Part shown: positions 34,610-43,373 of the stretch, piece by piece
Layout: the number at the start of each line of letters is the position of its first letter
Numbering within the stretch: position 1 is the stretch's first letter
DNA from: Paraburkholderia sp. SOS3
GTDB lineage: Bacteria > Pseudomonadota > Gammaproteobacteria > Burkholderiales > Burkholderiaceae
NCBI RefSeq assembly: GCF_001922345.1
Contig: NZ_CP018811.1
Coordinates: 434,001 to 498,000 of the forward strand
Length of the DNA: 64,000 bases
Reading direction: 5' to 3'
Translations under genes and position numbers: made by a program
The notes under the pieces: generated by a model
Database searches by the model: none
Told to the model about the DNA's origin: nothing
What the model saw: the letters and a program-made list of their open reading frames with translations, nothing else

Positions 34610-36688
34610 ATGCCAAACCGTTCGATGATGCGCCGCCCCGATATTCCCGGGCTGCTTGCCCGCCATGCCGATGTCGCCGTCGGCCTCGGCATTCTGTTCG
34701 TGCTCGTGCTGCTGATCCTGCCGGTTCCGGCATTCGTGCTCGACTTCTTTATTTGCGTGAGTTTTTGCGCAAGCTTCGTGATGCTGAGCACGACGATCTA
34801 CGTGACGAAGGCCGCGGAGCTGTCGAGCTTTCCTTCGCTGCTGCTCGTCACGACATTGCTGCGGCTCGCGCTGGCGATCGCATCGACGAAGATGATCCTG
34901 CTCTACGCGCATGCCGGCGACATCATCGGCGCGTTCGGCGAGATGGTGGTCGGCGGCAATGTGGCGGTCGGGATCGTCGTGTTCGTGGTGCTCTCCGCGA
35001 TCCAGTTCATCGTGGTCGCGAAGGGCGCGGACCGCGTTGCCGAAGTGTCGGCGCGCTTCACGCTCGACGGTATTCCGGGCCGCCAGATGAGCATCGATGC
35101 CGATTTACGCAACGGCCTGATCGCGCCGCGCGATGCGGGACGGATGCGCGCCGAACTCGAGCGCGAGACCTATTTTTACGGGTCGCTCGACGGTGCGATG
35201 AAGTTCGTCAAGGGCGACGCGGTAGCGGGCCTCGTCGTTGCACTCGTCAATATCGTCGGCGGCCTGACGGTGGGAATCGCACAGCGCGGCATGTCGTTCG
35301 GCGACGCGCTGCATACGTACACGATTCTCACGGTCGGCGACGGGCTCGTTTCGCAGATCCCGTCGCTGATCGTATCGATCGCCGCGGGTCTGCTCGTCAC
35401 GCGCGTTTCGTCGGGCGGGCCGCCGACCAATCTTGGCGGCGATATCTTCCGCCAGCTGTCGCTGCATCCGAAAGCGCTCGCCATGGCCGGCGTCGGCTGT
35501 TTCGCACTGGGCGCGATACCGGGCTTTCCGCATCTGCAGTTCGCCCTGGCGGGCGGCGCGTTGATCGGCCTGTCGGTGCTGATGATGCGGCAGGCGGCAA
35601 GCCGCGAGCGCATGCAGCGGCCGTTCATGCCGGCGATGACGCGCGACGGCGGCAACTATACGCAGCGGATTCTCGACGACGTGGAACTCGGCACGAGCGC
35701 AATACTGCGGCTGCGCATGGGAAACAAGGCATACGAGGCGCTGCGTCCGGGGCTCTTCGATACGCAGCTCGGCAGGGTGCGCCGCGATCTGATGACGCGG
35801 CTCGGCTTGCCGTTTCCAGGCCTTGCGCTGCAGCGCGATGCGCGGCTCGACGAAGAGCGCTACATCGTCGATATCGACGAAGTGCCGTTCGCGAGCGGGA
35901 CGCTGGTGGCGAACCATGTGCTCGTGAGCGGCGACGACACGCAGATCACGATGGAAGGCGTCGCCGGATACAGTCCGGGCGCGCCGAAGGCCGTCTGGGT
36001 CAGCGCGGCCGACGCGGCGGCGCTCGCCGATGCACTGCTCGGCAAGGCAAGCGTCGAAGAGGCGCTATGCGCGCATCTGGCCGACGTCTGCGAGCAGAAT
36101 GCGGCCGCGTGCATCGGCACCCAGGAGGCGCGTTTTCTGATGAACCAGATCAGCATCGAGTTTCGCGAGCTCGCGAGCCAGGTCGACCAGCTGGTGGGAC
36201 CCGTGTTGCTGGCGAGTGTGCTGCGCCGGCTGCTCGACGAGCATGTGCCGATTCGCAATCTGCGCGCGATTACGGAGGCGTGCATCCGGATTCCCGACGG
36301 CGAGCGCACGATCGACCGGATGGTGCGCGAAGCGCGTATCGCGCTCGGGTCGCGGCTTGCGCGCCGGCATGCAGACCTCGACACCTGGCGAATCGATGCG
36401 GCGGTAATGGACCCGTCGTGGGAGGCGGAACTCGAAGACCAGATCCGCGGCGGCCCGGATGGCGAACCTTACTGCATGCCCGGCGTAGGCGAACTCGAAC
36501 ACTTGCAGCGCGCGTTTGCCGATGCCTATGAGCAGGGCATTCGACTGCTCGTGACGACAGCGGTGCTGCGGCCGCATTTGCGCCGGCATTTGAAGACGTT
36601 CGGCATCCGTATCGAAACGCTCGCGATCGAAGAGATTCCGCTCGATACGTTCAGCGTGCATGCCGTATCGACGTTGTCGCGAGAGTGA
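34610..36688 (+). CDS. sctV: T3SS major export gate protein SctV
   Basis: SctV/FlhA-like protein (692 aa), the nonameric gate below SctRST. About eight membrane helices fill the first ~330 residues, with the conserved cytosolic loop FTLDGIPGRQMSIDADLRNG and KFVKGDAVAGLVV. The cytoplasmic ring domain follows (ERYIVDIDEVPFASG, later QISIEFRELASQVDQLVGPV). Length and order are normal. The ATG at 34610 was used; an ATG at 34625 is possible. The stop lies within a GTGA overlap with an alternative sctN start. Confidence 0.95.
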   Translation: MPNRSMMRRPDIPGLLARHADVAVGLGILFVLVLLILPVPAFVLDFFICVSFCASFVMLSTTIYVTKAAELSSFPSLLLVTTLLRLALAIASTKMILLYAHAGDIIGAFGEMVVGGNVAVGIVVFVVLSAIQFIVVAKGADRVAEVSARFTLDGIPGRQMSIDADLRNGLIAPRDAGRMRAELERETYFYGSLDGAMKFVKGDAVAGLVVALVNIVGGLTVGIAQRGMSFGDALHTYTILTVGDGLVSQIPSLIVSIAAGLLVTRVSSGGPPTNLGGDIFRQLSLHPKALAMAGVGCFALGAIPGFPHLQFALAGGALIGLSVLMMRQAASRERMQRPFMPAMTRDGGNYTQRILDDVELGTSAILRLRMGNKAYEALRPGLFDTQLGRVRRDLMTRLGLPFPGLALQRDARLDEERYIVDIDEVPFASGTLVANHVLVSGDDTQITMEGVAGYSPGAPKAVWVSAADAAALADALLGKASVEEALCAHLADVCEQNAAACIGTQEARFLMNQISIEFRELASQVDQLVGPVLLASVLRRLLDEHVPIRNLRAITEACIRIPDGERTIDRMVREARIALGSRLARRHADLDTWRIDAAVMDPSWEAELEDQIRGGPDGEPYCMPGVGELEHLQRAFADAYEQGIRLLVTTAVLRPHLRRHLKTFGIRIETLAIEEIPLDTFSVHAVSTLSRE

Positions 36689-36699
36689 GCGGGACGAAC

Positions 36700-38022
36700 A
36701 TGAAGCTTCTCCAGCATCCCGCTCCCACGCCTGCCGACGAACCCACGCTTTACGGACGTGTCGCCGAAGCGCGCGGCGTGGTCGTGCGGGCGGTCGGCGT
36801 ATCGTTGCGGATCGGCGAAATGGTGCGTCTCGTGCGGCCCGATACGCTCGATACGCAGCTCGGCGAAGTAGTCGGCTTCACCGACGATGGCGCGCTCGTG
36901 ATGCCGCTCGACGGTCTCGCGGGCTTGTCGAATATCACCCAAGTGCATGGGTGCGGCCACGCGTGGGGCAGATTCGATCCGCTCGATCTGCTGGGCCGCA
37001 CCGTCGACGGACTCGGACGGCCGCTCGATCGTGGCCCTGCGTTGCGCGAGGCCAGTGCCGCCGCGCAAGGCGGCGCGCCGCTCGCCAGCATCAATCCGCT
37101 CGAGCGGCCTGTCATTGCGAAGCCGTTTGCGACTGGCGTGCGTGCGATCGATGCGCTGCTCACGTGCGGCGTCGGGCAGCGTGTCGGTATTTTCGCGCCG
37201 GCCGGCGGCGGCAAAAGCACGCTGATGGGGATGATCGCGAACGGCGCCGATGTCGATGCGATCGTCGTCGCGCTGATCGGCGAGCGCGGGCGCGAAGTCT
37301 CCGAGTTCATTCACGATCATTTGTCGCAGCGGCGCGCTGCGTCGATCGTCGTTGCGTCGACGTCCGAGCGGCCCGCCGCGGAACGGCTCAAGGCTGCCGA
37401 ACTTGCCTGCGAAGTCGCGAGCGGATTGCGCGCGAGCGGGCGCCGCGTGCTGCTGCTGTTCGACTCGTTGACGCGCTATGCGCGCGCCTTGCGCGAAGTT
37501 GGCCTCGCGGTCGGCGAGCCGCCCGTGCGGCGCGGCTATCCGCCACGCGTGTTCGCCGAGCTGCCGAAGCTGATCGAATCGGCGGGTTTGACGCAGGAAG
37601 GCAGTGTGACCGCGTTTTTCACCGTGCTCGCCGAAGACGAAGAGTTGTCCGATCCGATCGCCGAAGAAGCGCGCTCGCTGCTCGACGGGCATATCCAGTT
37701 GTCGGGCAAACTCGGCGGCGCCGGGCACTATCCGGCCATCGATATCCTGAAGAGCAAGAGCCGCGTGATGACGCGTGTGACCGACGTGGCGCATCGCCAG
37801 CATGCGGACCGCGTGCGTGGATGGATGAGCCGTTATCAGGAACTGGAACTGCTGCTGCAGATCGGCGAGTACCAGCGCGGCAGCGACGCGGCGAGCGATC
37901 TGGCGATCGACCGGTATCCGGAGATCGTGCGCTTTCTGCGGCAGCGTTACGACGAGCATTGCGAGGTGGAGGCGACGCGCTCGATGCTTCGCGCGCTATG
38001 CGGTGCCGCGCCGGTGCGATGA
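36700..38022 (+). CDS. sctN: T3SS ATPase SctN
   Basis: SctN/FliI-like ATPase (440 aa) that strips chaperones and unfolds substrates. The Walker A loop reads APAGGGKST at residues 166-174, followed by ALIGERGREVSEFI. Walker B is RVLLLFDSLTRYARA. The C-terminal GSVTAFFTVLAEDEELSDPI and LSGKLGGAGHYPAIDIL are typical. The ATG at 36700 was used. A GTG at 36685 overlaps the sctV stop and adds five residues, so it may be the coupled start. The stop overlaps sctO by 4 bp. Confidence 0.95.
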   Translation: MKLLQHPAPTPADEPTLYGRVAEARGVVVRAVGVSLRIGEMVRLVRPDTLDTQLGEVVGFTDDGALVMPLDGLAGLSNITQVHGCGHAWGRFDPLDLLGRTVDGLGRPLDRGPALREASAAAQGGAPLASINPLERPVIAKPFATGVRAIDALLTCGVGQRVGIFAPAGGGKSTLMGMIANGADVDAIVVALIGERGREVSEFIHDHLSQRRAASIVVASTSERPAAERLKAAELACEVASGLRASGRRVLLLFDSLTRYARALREVGLAVGEPPVRRGYPPRVFAELPKLIESAGLTQEGSVTAFFTVLAEDEELSDPIAEEARSLLDGHIQLSGKLGGAGHYPAIDILKSKSRVMTRVTDVAHRQHADRVRGWMSRYQELELLLQIGEYQRGSDAASDLAIDRYPEIVRFLRQRYDEHCEVEATRSMLRALCGAAPVR

Positions 38023-38435
38023 GCGACGCGAAGCGCAACGCGGAACTATGGCGCCTGCTTGCCCGGGTGCGGGAGTTGCGGCTCGAGCGCCGGCGGCGTG
38101 CGCTCAATGCGGCGCGCGACGGGTTGCATCAGGCCGATGCGCGGCTCGAACAGCGCCGCGAAGAAATCAGGCGTCATGACGCGCAACGCGAATCGATCCT
38201 GCAATCGTGCGGCCACGATAAACGCGGCGGGCGGCTGTGGCGCGAGGCGTTGCGCTGGCACGACGAACGCACGCCGGAACTGCATCGCGCACTTGCGTTT
38301 GCGATTCGCGAGCGGTCGGCTGCCGCCGATCAGGTGACGAAGGCGTCGACGCAACTGCAGCGGGAGACGATCGGGCGCGACGATGCGCTCGAGCGTGCGC
38401 GGCGCTTCAAGGCGGCGTTGCTCGATCGCGACTGA
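38019..38435 (+). CDS. sctO: T3SS stalk protein SctO (138 aa)
   Basis: A highly charged, almost wholly helical protein (Arg/Glu/Ala/Leu), reading as an antiparallel coiled coil with a turn near CGHDKRGG (~64-71). This is the layout of SctO/YscO/FliJ, which sits in the ATPase ring and contacts SctV. It overlaps the sctN stop by 4 bp. It is the last gene of the plus-strand apparatus operon; no SctP ruler follows. Confidence 0.8.
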   Translation: MSDAKRNAELWRLLARVRELRLERRRRALNAARDGLHQADARLEQRREEIRRHDAQRESILQSCGHDKRGGRLWREALRWHDERTPELHRALAFAIRERSAAADQVTKASTQLQRETIGRDDALERARRFKAALLDRD

Positions 38436-38506
38436 TCGATGCAGGCATCGCATGCGATGCCTGCCGTTGCAGAGCGTGCCGGATCGGCCTTTCTCCGAAA
38501 GGAGGA

Positions 38507-38537
38507 GCCGGCCGGTGCCACGGTCGCTCCGGCCGGC
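38507..38537. terminator. GC-rich hairpin between convergent genes
   Basis: A perfect 9-bp inverted repeat, GCCGGCCGG (38507-38515) and CCGGCCGGC (38529-38537), encloses a 13-nt loop. It sits between the sctO stop and the convergent GDPH-protein stop. No T run follows on either strand, so it is at best a weak or factor-assisted terminator. Confidence 0.4.
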
Positions 38538-38621
38538 ACGGGCGAGGAAAGGAAAAGGAAGCGCGCCTGCCAGTCTGCCCCTTCTTCCCGCCCGATTGAT
38601 GCATGGGTAGCCGATGCTAAC

Positions 38622-39533
38622 TTATACGACCTGCTGACCCGTCTTCTGGTCGATGATCTTGTCGTCCTTAGGTACCGCCTTCTGCGCGGTGTTCGCGGTG
38701 TTCCTCATCTGGGCTATTTCGCCATTGTCGGTGACCTCGCGGAACGAGACCTTTGCCTTGTCGCTCGGGCTCAGATGTTCGCCGACAAAGACCTGCTGGC
38801 TCCCTTTGGGTTCGTAAATGACGCGATTCATATGGGGCGGCGCACTATCGCTCGATTGCTTCGTTTCCGGGTCCATGGTCACGCGCATATCTTTCGTGTC
38901 GAGGCTCAGCGGCTTCGAGAAGTCGGCCTTCGATTCCTTGCCGTTGACCTTGATAATGCCGTGCGGATCGCCCCAGCCGGTGAATTCGACGTCATTGCCG
39001 CCGACCTTCATTTTGGTCGTAGCCTTGTCTTTGCTGAGTTCGCTATGCGTATTGCCGATGTCGACGTTGAGCTTGTTGCCATTCTGCGAGACGACCGGCG
39101 CTACCCTGTTCCGATCGTCGCTATCGTGGCGCGTGCCCTTGCGGAAGTCGTTATGGTAGTGGTCCGGCACGTTGTTGAAGCCCTTCGGTCCGGACTGCTG
39201 GAACGAGGTATACGACGTTTTCATCGTCGTGCCCTGCGGCGTGCGGGAAATTTCGCGCTGGTACTGAATCATCGACGTGCTGCGTTGCGCGGTGCCGTAC
39301 GGGCCGAATGGCTGCGTGTTACCGAAGGGCATCTGCTGCGGATAGATACCGGGTCGATTGTGCGCACCGAATGAACCCGACGAGCCGAACGGCGAACTGA
39401 ACGGCGAATTGAAGGGCGAACTGAACGGCGAACCGAACGAAGAGCGGGACGTGTTTGCCGATTTCGCCGCATTCCATAAGTTGTTGTTGCTGTTGTACGA
39501 CTGAACCGTACGCATATCGATCGTTGCTTGCAT
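38622..39533 (-). CDS. Candidate T3SS effector with GDPH self-cleavage motif (NopE1/DUF1521-like, 303 aa)
   Basis: No signal peptide; the first ~120 residues are rich in Ser, Asn, Gln, Phe and Gly, typical of type III substrates, with a repeated SPF unit (SPFSSPFNSPFSSPFG, ~35-50). The second half contains GWGDPHGIIKVNG with GDPH at residues 188-191. In rhizobial NopE1 and its DUF1521 relatives, a metal-induced autocleavage cuts the Asp-Pro bond of exactly this GDPH motif. Later acidic stretches (SLDTKDMRVTMDPETK) could serve metal binding. AGAGGA lies 7 nt before the ATG at 39533. Convergent with the apparatus operon at the right end of the island. Family membership is inferred from the motif and context. 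Confidence 0.65.
   Translation of the reverse strand: MQATIDMRTVQSYNSNNNLWNAAKSANTSRSSFGSPFSSPFNSPFSSPFGSSGSFGAHNRPGIYPQQMPFGNTQPFGPYGTAQRSTSMIQYQREISRTPQGTTMKTSYTSFQQSGPKGFNNVPDHYHNDFRKGTRHDSDDRNRVAPVVSQNGNKLNVDIGNTHSELSKDKATTKMKVGGNDVEFTGWGDPHGIIKVNGKESKADFSKPLSLDTKDMRVTMDPETKQSSDSAPPHMNRVIYEPKGSQQVFVGEHLSPSDKAKVSFREVTDNGEIAQMRNTANTAQKAVPKDDKIIDQKTGQQVV
39387..39434. repeat. 12-bp in-frame tandem repeat in the GDPH protein
   Basis: Four 12-bp units close to GAACGGCGAACT start at 39387, 39399, 39411 and 39423. On the minus strand they encode SPF plus Ser or Asn, so the length can vary without shifting the frame of the candidate effector. Confidence 0.9.
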
Positions 39534-39660
39534 GTGCGAATCCTCTAACAGGACAATGCGTTGAATGAAGAACTTATGATGTGCAGGATGCGCCGGCGCG
39601 CACGAATGCGCACACCGTCGATTCCGCATGCAGAGTCTAGGGTCGAAGCAACGCACAAGG

Positions 39661-39678
39661 GCACTACATACGTAGTGC
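39661..39678. promoter_or_regulatory. 18-bp perfect dyad upstream of the GDPH protein
   Basis: GCACTAC (39661-39667) and GTAGTGC (39672-39678) pair perfectly with a 4-bp centre. It lies 128 bp upstream of the candidate effector start and between that gene and the terminator of the neighbouring transport gene. Position and symmetry suggest an operator for a dimeric regulator; no known consensus fits. Confidence 0.4.
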
Positions 39679-39712
39679 TACGGGATCGCACACGCATTTA
39701 CAGATTCGCTGC

Positions 39713-39746
39713 AAAAAAACAGGCCCGCGTGTTACGAGCGGGCCTG
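39713..39746 (-). terminator. Rho-independent terminator of the peptide-binding-protein gene
   Basis: CAGGCCCGC (39720-39728) pairs with GCGGGCCTG (39738-39746) around a 9-nt loop. Read on the minus strand it is followed by seven T (39719-39713). It ends transcription of the substrate-binding-protein gene that stops at 39773 and thereby insulates the T3SS island. Confidence 0.9.
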
Positions 39747-39772
39747 CGTTATCGCTGCGCGAAGCGGATGCG

Positions 39773-41392
39773 CTACTGCACATTCACCGCCGTAAAGTTC
39801 TGTCGCCCGAACGCGCTCACCTGATAGCCGCTTACGTTGCTCGTCGTAATTGCGGTGGCAGTGGGATAGCCGAGCGGAATCCATAGCGCCGCATCGTGAA
39901 TGATCTGCTGCGCGGCTTTGTACGCTTTCGTACGCTGCGACTGATCGGACGTGCGCCTGCCCTGATCGATGAGTTTGTCGAGGTCCTGGTCGCAGAAGCG
40001 CGAGAAGTTGATGCCCGACTTCACGCCGTTGCAGCTGAAAAGCGGTGTCAGATAATCGTCGGGGTCGCCGTTGTCGCCGGCCCAGCCCATGAATAGCGTG
40101 TCGTGCTGGCCCTGCTTCGCATCGCGAATCAGTTCGCCCCATTCGATCACGCGCACGTCGGCCTTTACGCCGATCTTCGCAAAGTCCGCCTGCAACAGTT
40201 CCGCGCCGGCCTTCGGGTTCGGATTCAGCGAACTGCCCGTGGGGCGCACCCAGATCGTCGTCGAAAAGCCGTTCGGATAGCCGGCGTCGGCAAGCAGCTT
40301 CTTTGCTTTCGCAATGTCGTAGGGCCACGGCTTCACGGCCTTGTCGTAGCTCCATGTATTGGGCGGATACGGGTTGACCGCGGGCATCGCGGTGTCGTTG
40401 AACACCACTTTCAGGTAGGTCGCGCGATCGAACGCCATGTTCAGCGCAGCACGCACTTTCTGGTTATCGAGCGGCTTCTTCTCGGTGTTCAGCGCGACGA
40501 AGGCGGTCATGAACGCCGGCGTCTGCACGACCTTCAGCGACTTGTCCTTTTTCGCCGCGGCAATATCCTCGGGTTTCGGCGACAGCGCAATCTGGCATTC
40601 GCCGGCCTTCACCTTCTGCGCACGCACGGCCGCGTCCGGCGTAATCGCGTAGATCAGGCGGTCGACCTTCGGCTTCGGCCCCCAGTAATTCGGATTCACG
40701 TCGTAGCGGATCACCGCGTCCTTCGTATAGCTCTTCAGCATGAACGGGCCGGTGCCGATCGGCTTCGCGTTCAGGTCGGTCTCTTTGCCGGCCTTGAGCA
40801 GCTGGTCTGCGTATTCGGCCGAATAGATCGAGGCAAAGCCCATCGACAGCACCGACAGAAACGGCGCGTCGGGTTCGCTCAGTTCGATCTTGACGGTCTG
40901 GTTGTCGACCTTCGTGATCGACTTGACGAGCTTCGTCAGCCCCATCGATTGGGCGTGCGGAAAGCCGTTTGCGCCCGCGACCTTGTGCCACGGGTTGCTG
41001 TCGTCGAGCATGCGGCTGAATGTGAAGACGACGTCGTCGGCGTCGAGCGGCCGCGTCGGCTTGAAGTAGCTGGTGGTCTGGAATTGCACGTTCGGGCGCA
41101 GGTGGAACGTGTACGTGAGTCCGTCGGCGCTGATCTCCCATTTGTCGGCGAGGCTCGGCACGACTTTCCTCGACGCCTCGTCAAACCCGACGAGCGTGTT
41201 GAAGATCACGTCGGCCGAGGCATTGGTCGTGACGAGCGAATTGAACTGGACGACGTCGAAGCCGTCGGGGCTCGCTTCGGTGCAGACGGTCAGCGGCTTC
41301 GCGACTGCGAGCGTGGGCGAAGCGAACAACGCGGTGGCGGATACGGCAACAGCGACGGCGGCAGCAGAGGCAGCGGACGGCATAAAACGCAT
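39773..41392 (-). CDS. dppA: Dipeptide/oligopeptide ABC transporter substrate-binding protein
   Basis: A periplasmic solute-binding protein family 5 member (539 aa). The signal peptide is Ala-rich (~1-31, ending LAVAKP). Family blocks include LTVCTEASPDGFDVVQFN, the SBP_bac_5 core with LADKWEISADGLTYTFHLRP, KPIGTGPFMLKSY, and a C-terminal DPDDYLTPLFSC. It most resembles DppA-type dipeptide/heme binders. No permease or ATPase genes are adjacent, so it would rely on a transporter elsewhere. It marks the right border of the T3SS island and has its own terminator. Confidence 0.88.
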   Translation of the reverse strand: MRFMPSAASAAAVAVAVSATALFASPTLAVAKPLTVCTEASPDGFDVVQFNSLVTTNASADVIFNTLVGFDEASRKVVPSLADKWEISADGLTYTFHLRPNVQFQTTSYFKPTRPLDADDVVFTFSRMLDDSNPWHKVAGANGFPHAQSMGLTKLVKSITKVDNQTVKIELSEPDAPFLSVLSMGFASIYSAEYADQLLKAGKETDLNAKPIGTGPFMLKSYTKDAVIRYDVNPNYWGPKPKVDRLIYAITPDAAVRAQKVKAGECQIALSPKPEDIAAAKKDKSLKVVQTPAFMTAFVALNTEKKPLDNQKVRAALNMAFDRATYLKVVFNDTAMPAVNPYPPNTWSYDKAVKPWPYDIAKAKKLLADAGYPNGFSTTIWVRPTGSSLNPNPKAGAELLQADFAKIGVKADVRVIEWGELIRDAKQGQHDTLFMGWAGDNGDPDDYLTPLFSCNGVKSGINFSRFCDQDLDKLIDQGRRTSDQSQRTKAYKAAQQIIHDAALWIPLGYPTATAITTSNVSGYQVSAFGRQNFTAVNVQ

Positions 41393-41566
41393 GACATCTC
41401 CCGGAACGGTCGTAATCAGATAACGCGGCTTATAGGTTTATTACGCGATTCGGCGAACGGCGAAAAACTTCGCGAATCGCGCAAGCTTATCGAACGGTCG
41501 TTGCAGCGACAACCACGCATTGGCGGCACGTATTGGACATACCGGTATCGTCGCATGGCGCGCACT

Positions 41567-42394
41567 TTATTGCCGTGAAGCATAGCGCTGCAGGTAGCCG
41601 ATGCCTCCGATTGCGCGCGAGCCGTACCACGACACCTGTTCGCCGTCGATCAGTTCGATGCGCTTGCCCGTCAGTTTGCCGGCCGCCTGGAGCGCTTGCG
41701 CGAGCGCGTCGCAATGCGATTGCGTGAAGCGGTACGGTTCGGTGGACAGCAGTATGCGGTCGACGTCGTCGAGCCACGGCGCGTCGAGCGCGAAGGCCGG
41801 ATAACGCCGGGCGCCAGCAGGGCCGCCGTCGACGGCCGGCAGCGTGTGCCAGTTCACGAGACGCAGCACCGCGGAGATATACGTATCGCGCGCGACGGTC
41901 ATCCATGGGTCGTGCCAGATCGCATACAGCACACGTTGCGACGGCCAGTCGCGCGCTCCGATCGCTTCGAGCTGCTCGTTCAACGCCTGGCCGAGGCGGC
42001 GCGCCGCATCTTCGCGGCGGAAGATCGTGCCGAGCAAGGCGAACAGTGCGAGATTATGTTCAGGCGCGAGCGGATGCGTGACGACGATATGCGGAACGAA
42101 CGCGCGCAAGGCATCGACGGTCGTCCGCTCGTTTTCGTCGATATTGACGATCACGTGCGTCGGCTTCAGCGCCCGCACGGCGTCGATGCGCACGGACTTC
42201 GTGCCGCCCACTTTGGGCACCGCGCGCACGCGGTCTCGCGGATGCACGCAAAAGCCGGTGCGGCCGACAATCTGTCGATCGAGGTCGAGCGCGAACAGCA
42301 GTTCGGTGATGCTCGGCACCAGCGAGACGATGCGTGCATCGTCGCCCGCCGGGGTGTGTCCGATTCCGGCTGCATCGACCGTCTGCTCGTTCAT
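41567..42394 (-). CDS. Helical-backbone metal receptor / cobalamin-binding BtuF-like protein (275 aa)
   Basis: A BtuF/TroA-fold binding protein: RIVSLVPSITELLFAL at ~21-36, ALKPTHVIVNIDENERTTVD in the first lobe, and an inter-lobe helix with RREDAARRLGQALNEQLEAI. No signal peptide is visible: the N-terminus is polar (MNEQTVDAAGIGHTPAGDD). So it may be cytoplasmic or exported by another route, unlike classical BtuF. Part of the minus-strand group below SDR and dsbA, but separated from it by 172 bp. Confidence 0.75.
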   Translation of the reverse strand: MNEQTVDAAGIGHTPAGDDARIVSLVPSITELLFALDLDRQIVGRTGFCVHPRDRVRAVPKVGGTKSVRIDAVRALKPTHVIVNIDENERTTVDALRAFVPHIVVTHPLAPEHNLALFALLGTIFRREDAARRLGQALNEQLEAIGARDWPSQRVLYAIWHDPWMTVARDTYISAVLRLVNWHTLPAVDGGPAGARRYPAFALDAPWLDDVDRILLSTEPYRFTQSHCDALAQALQAAGKLTGKRIELIDGEQVSWYGSRAIGGIGYLQRYASRQ

Positions 42395-42566
42395 GGCCGG
42401 TTCCGTCGATGGTGGAGGGGCGAGGTGCGCCTTGCGTTTATCGCTCGTGGCTCGTGGTGTGTCGCTTGTCGCGTGTCGCGCGCGGCCGGCTTTGGCGGCG
42501 GCGTTGCGACTGTCATTGCCGCCGTCGGTGCCGTTGCTGCTGCCGCGGCCCCCGGCCGTGACGTCG

Positions 42567-43340
42567 CTAGCCGGCCCCGGAGCGCGGCTTGTGCGGCGCC
42601 TTCTTCATCGCCGCATCGTAAAGCCAGCGCGGCACCGCATGCAACACCATCGCGACGAAGCGCATCTGCCACGGAAGTACGACGTAGCGCTTCTTCCGTT
42701 CGATCGCATGGGCGGCTTCGCGCGCGAATCGCTCGACATCCATCAGGAACGGCATGGCGTACGGGTTGTGCGCCGTCATCGGCGTGCGGATGAAGCCGGG
42801 CGCGATCGTCACGACCGAGACGCCGCGTGGCCGCATCTCGACGCGCAGGGCTTCGAGATAGGTGCGCGCCGCGGCTTTCGATGCGCTATAGGCGCCCGAA
42901 CCGGGCAGGCCACGTACGCCCGCGACGCTCGAGATACCGACGAGCGTGCCTTTGTGCGCAGCGGCCATTTCGGCCGCGAACGGTTCGAAGGTGGCGACCA
43001 TGCCGTAATAGTTGGTATCCATCACGTCGCGAAACGCCTGCAGATCGCCGAGACCGGTGACCGTGCCGCGGCTTACGCCGGCATTCGCGATCACGATATC
43101 GGGGCAGCCATGCTTCGCGAAAAAGTCTTGCGTGGCAGCCGCGAGCGCGTGCGCATCGCGGACGTCGGCGGCATAGATCAGGATGGGGTGCTCGGGATGG
43201 GCGTCGCGGAAACGCTCGAGCGCGTCCTTGCGCCGTGCGACGAGGCCGAGAATCGCGCCGCGCCGCACGTATTCGGACGCGAGCGCGAGGCCGATGCCGC
43301 TCGATGCGCCGGTAATGAAGACCTTTTGTGGTGAGCCCAT
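42567..43340 (-). CDS. Short-chain dehydrogenase/reductase (257 aa)
   Basis: A classical NAD(P)-dependent SDR. TGASSGIG is at 10-17, NAG at 86-88, and the catalytic Tyr151 and Lys155 in YSASK with the Ser in GISSVAG. A C-terminal basic stretch (AMKKAPHKPRSGAG) and a hydrophobic segment before it (MRFVAMVLHAVPRWLYDAAM) suggest a membrane-peripheral form, as in DltE/YqjQ-like SDRs. It follows dsbA at 33 bp, so it is likely cotranscribed. The substrate is unknown. Confidence 0.88.
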   Translation of the reverse strand: MGSPQKVFITGASSGIGLALASEYVRRGAILGLVARRKDALERFRDAHPEHPILIYAADVRDAHALAAATQDFFAKHGCPDIVIANAGVSRGTVTGLGDLQAFRDVMDTNYYGMVATFEPFAAEMAAAHKGTLVGISSVAGVRGLPGSGAYSASKAAARTYLEALRVEMRPRGVSVVTIAPGFIRTPMTAHNPYAMPFLMDVERFAREAAHAIERKKRYVVLPWQMRFVAMVLHAVPRWLYDAAMKKAPHKPRSGAG

Positions 43341-43373
43341 ATACCGGCGCCTCCGAGGATCGCCCCCCGGTGA

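Noticed and set aside
39661..39678. LuxR-type lux box
   Set aside because: The dyad lacks the CTG/CAG ends and spacing of lux boxes, and no luxI/luxR gene is in the window.
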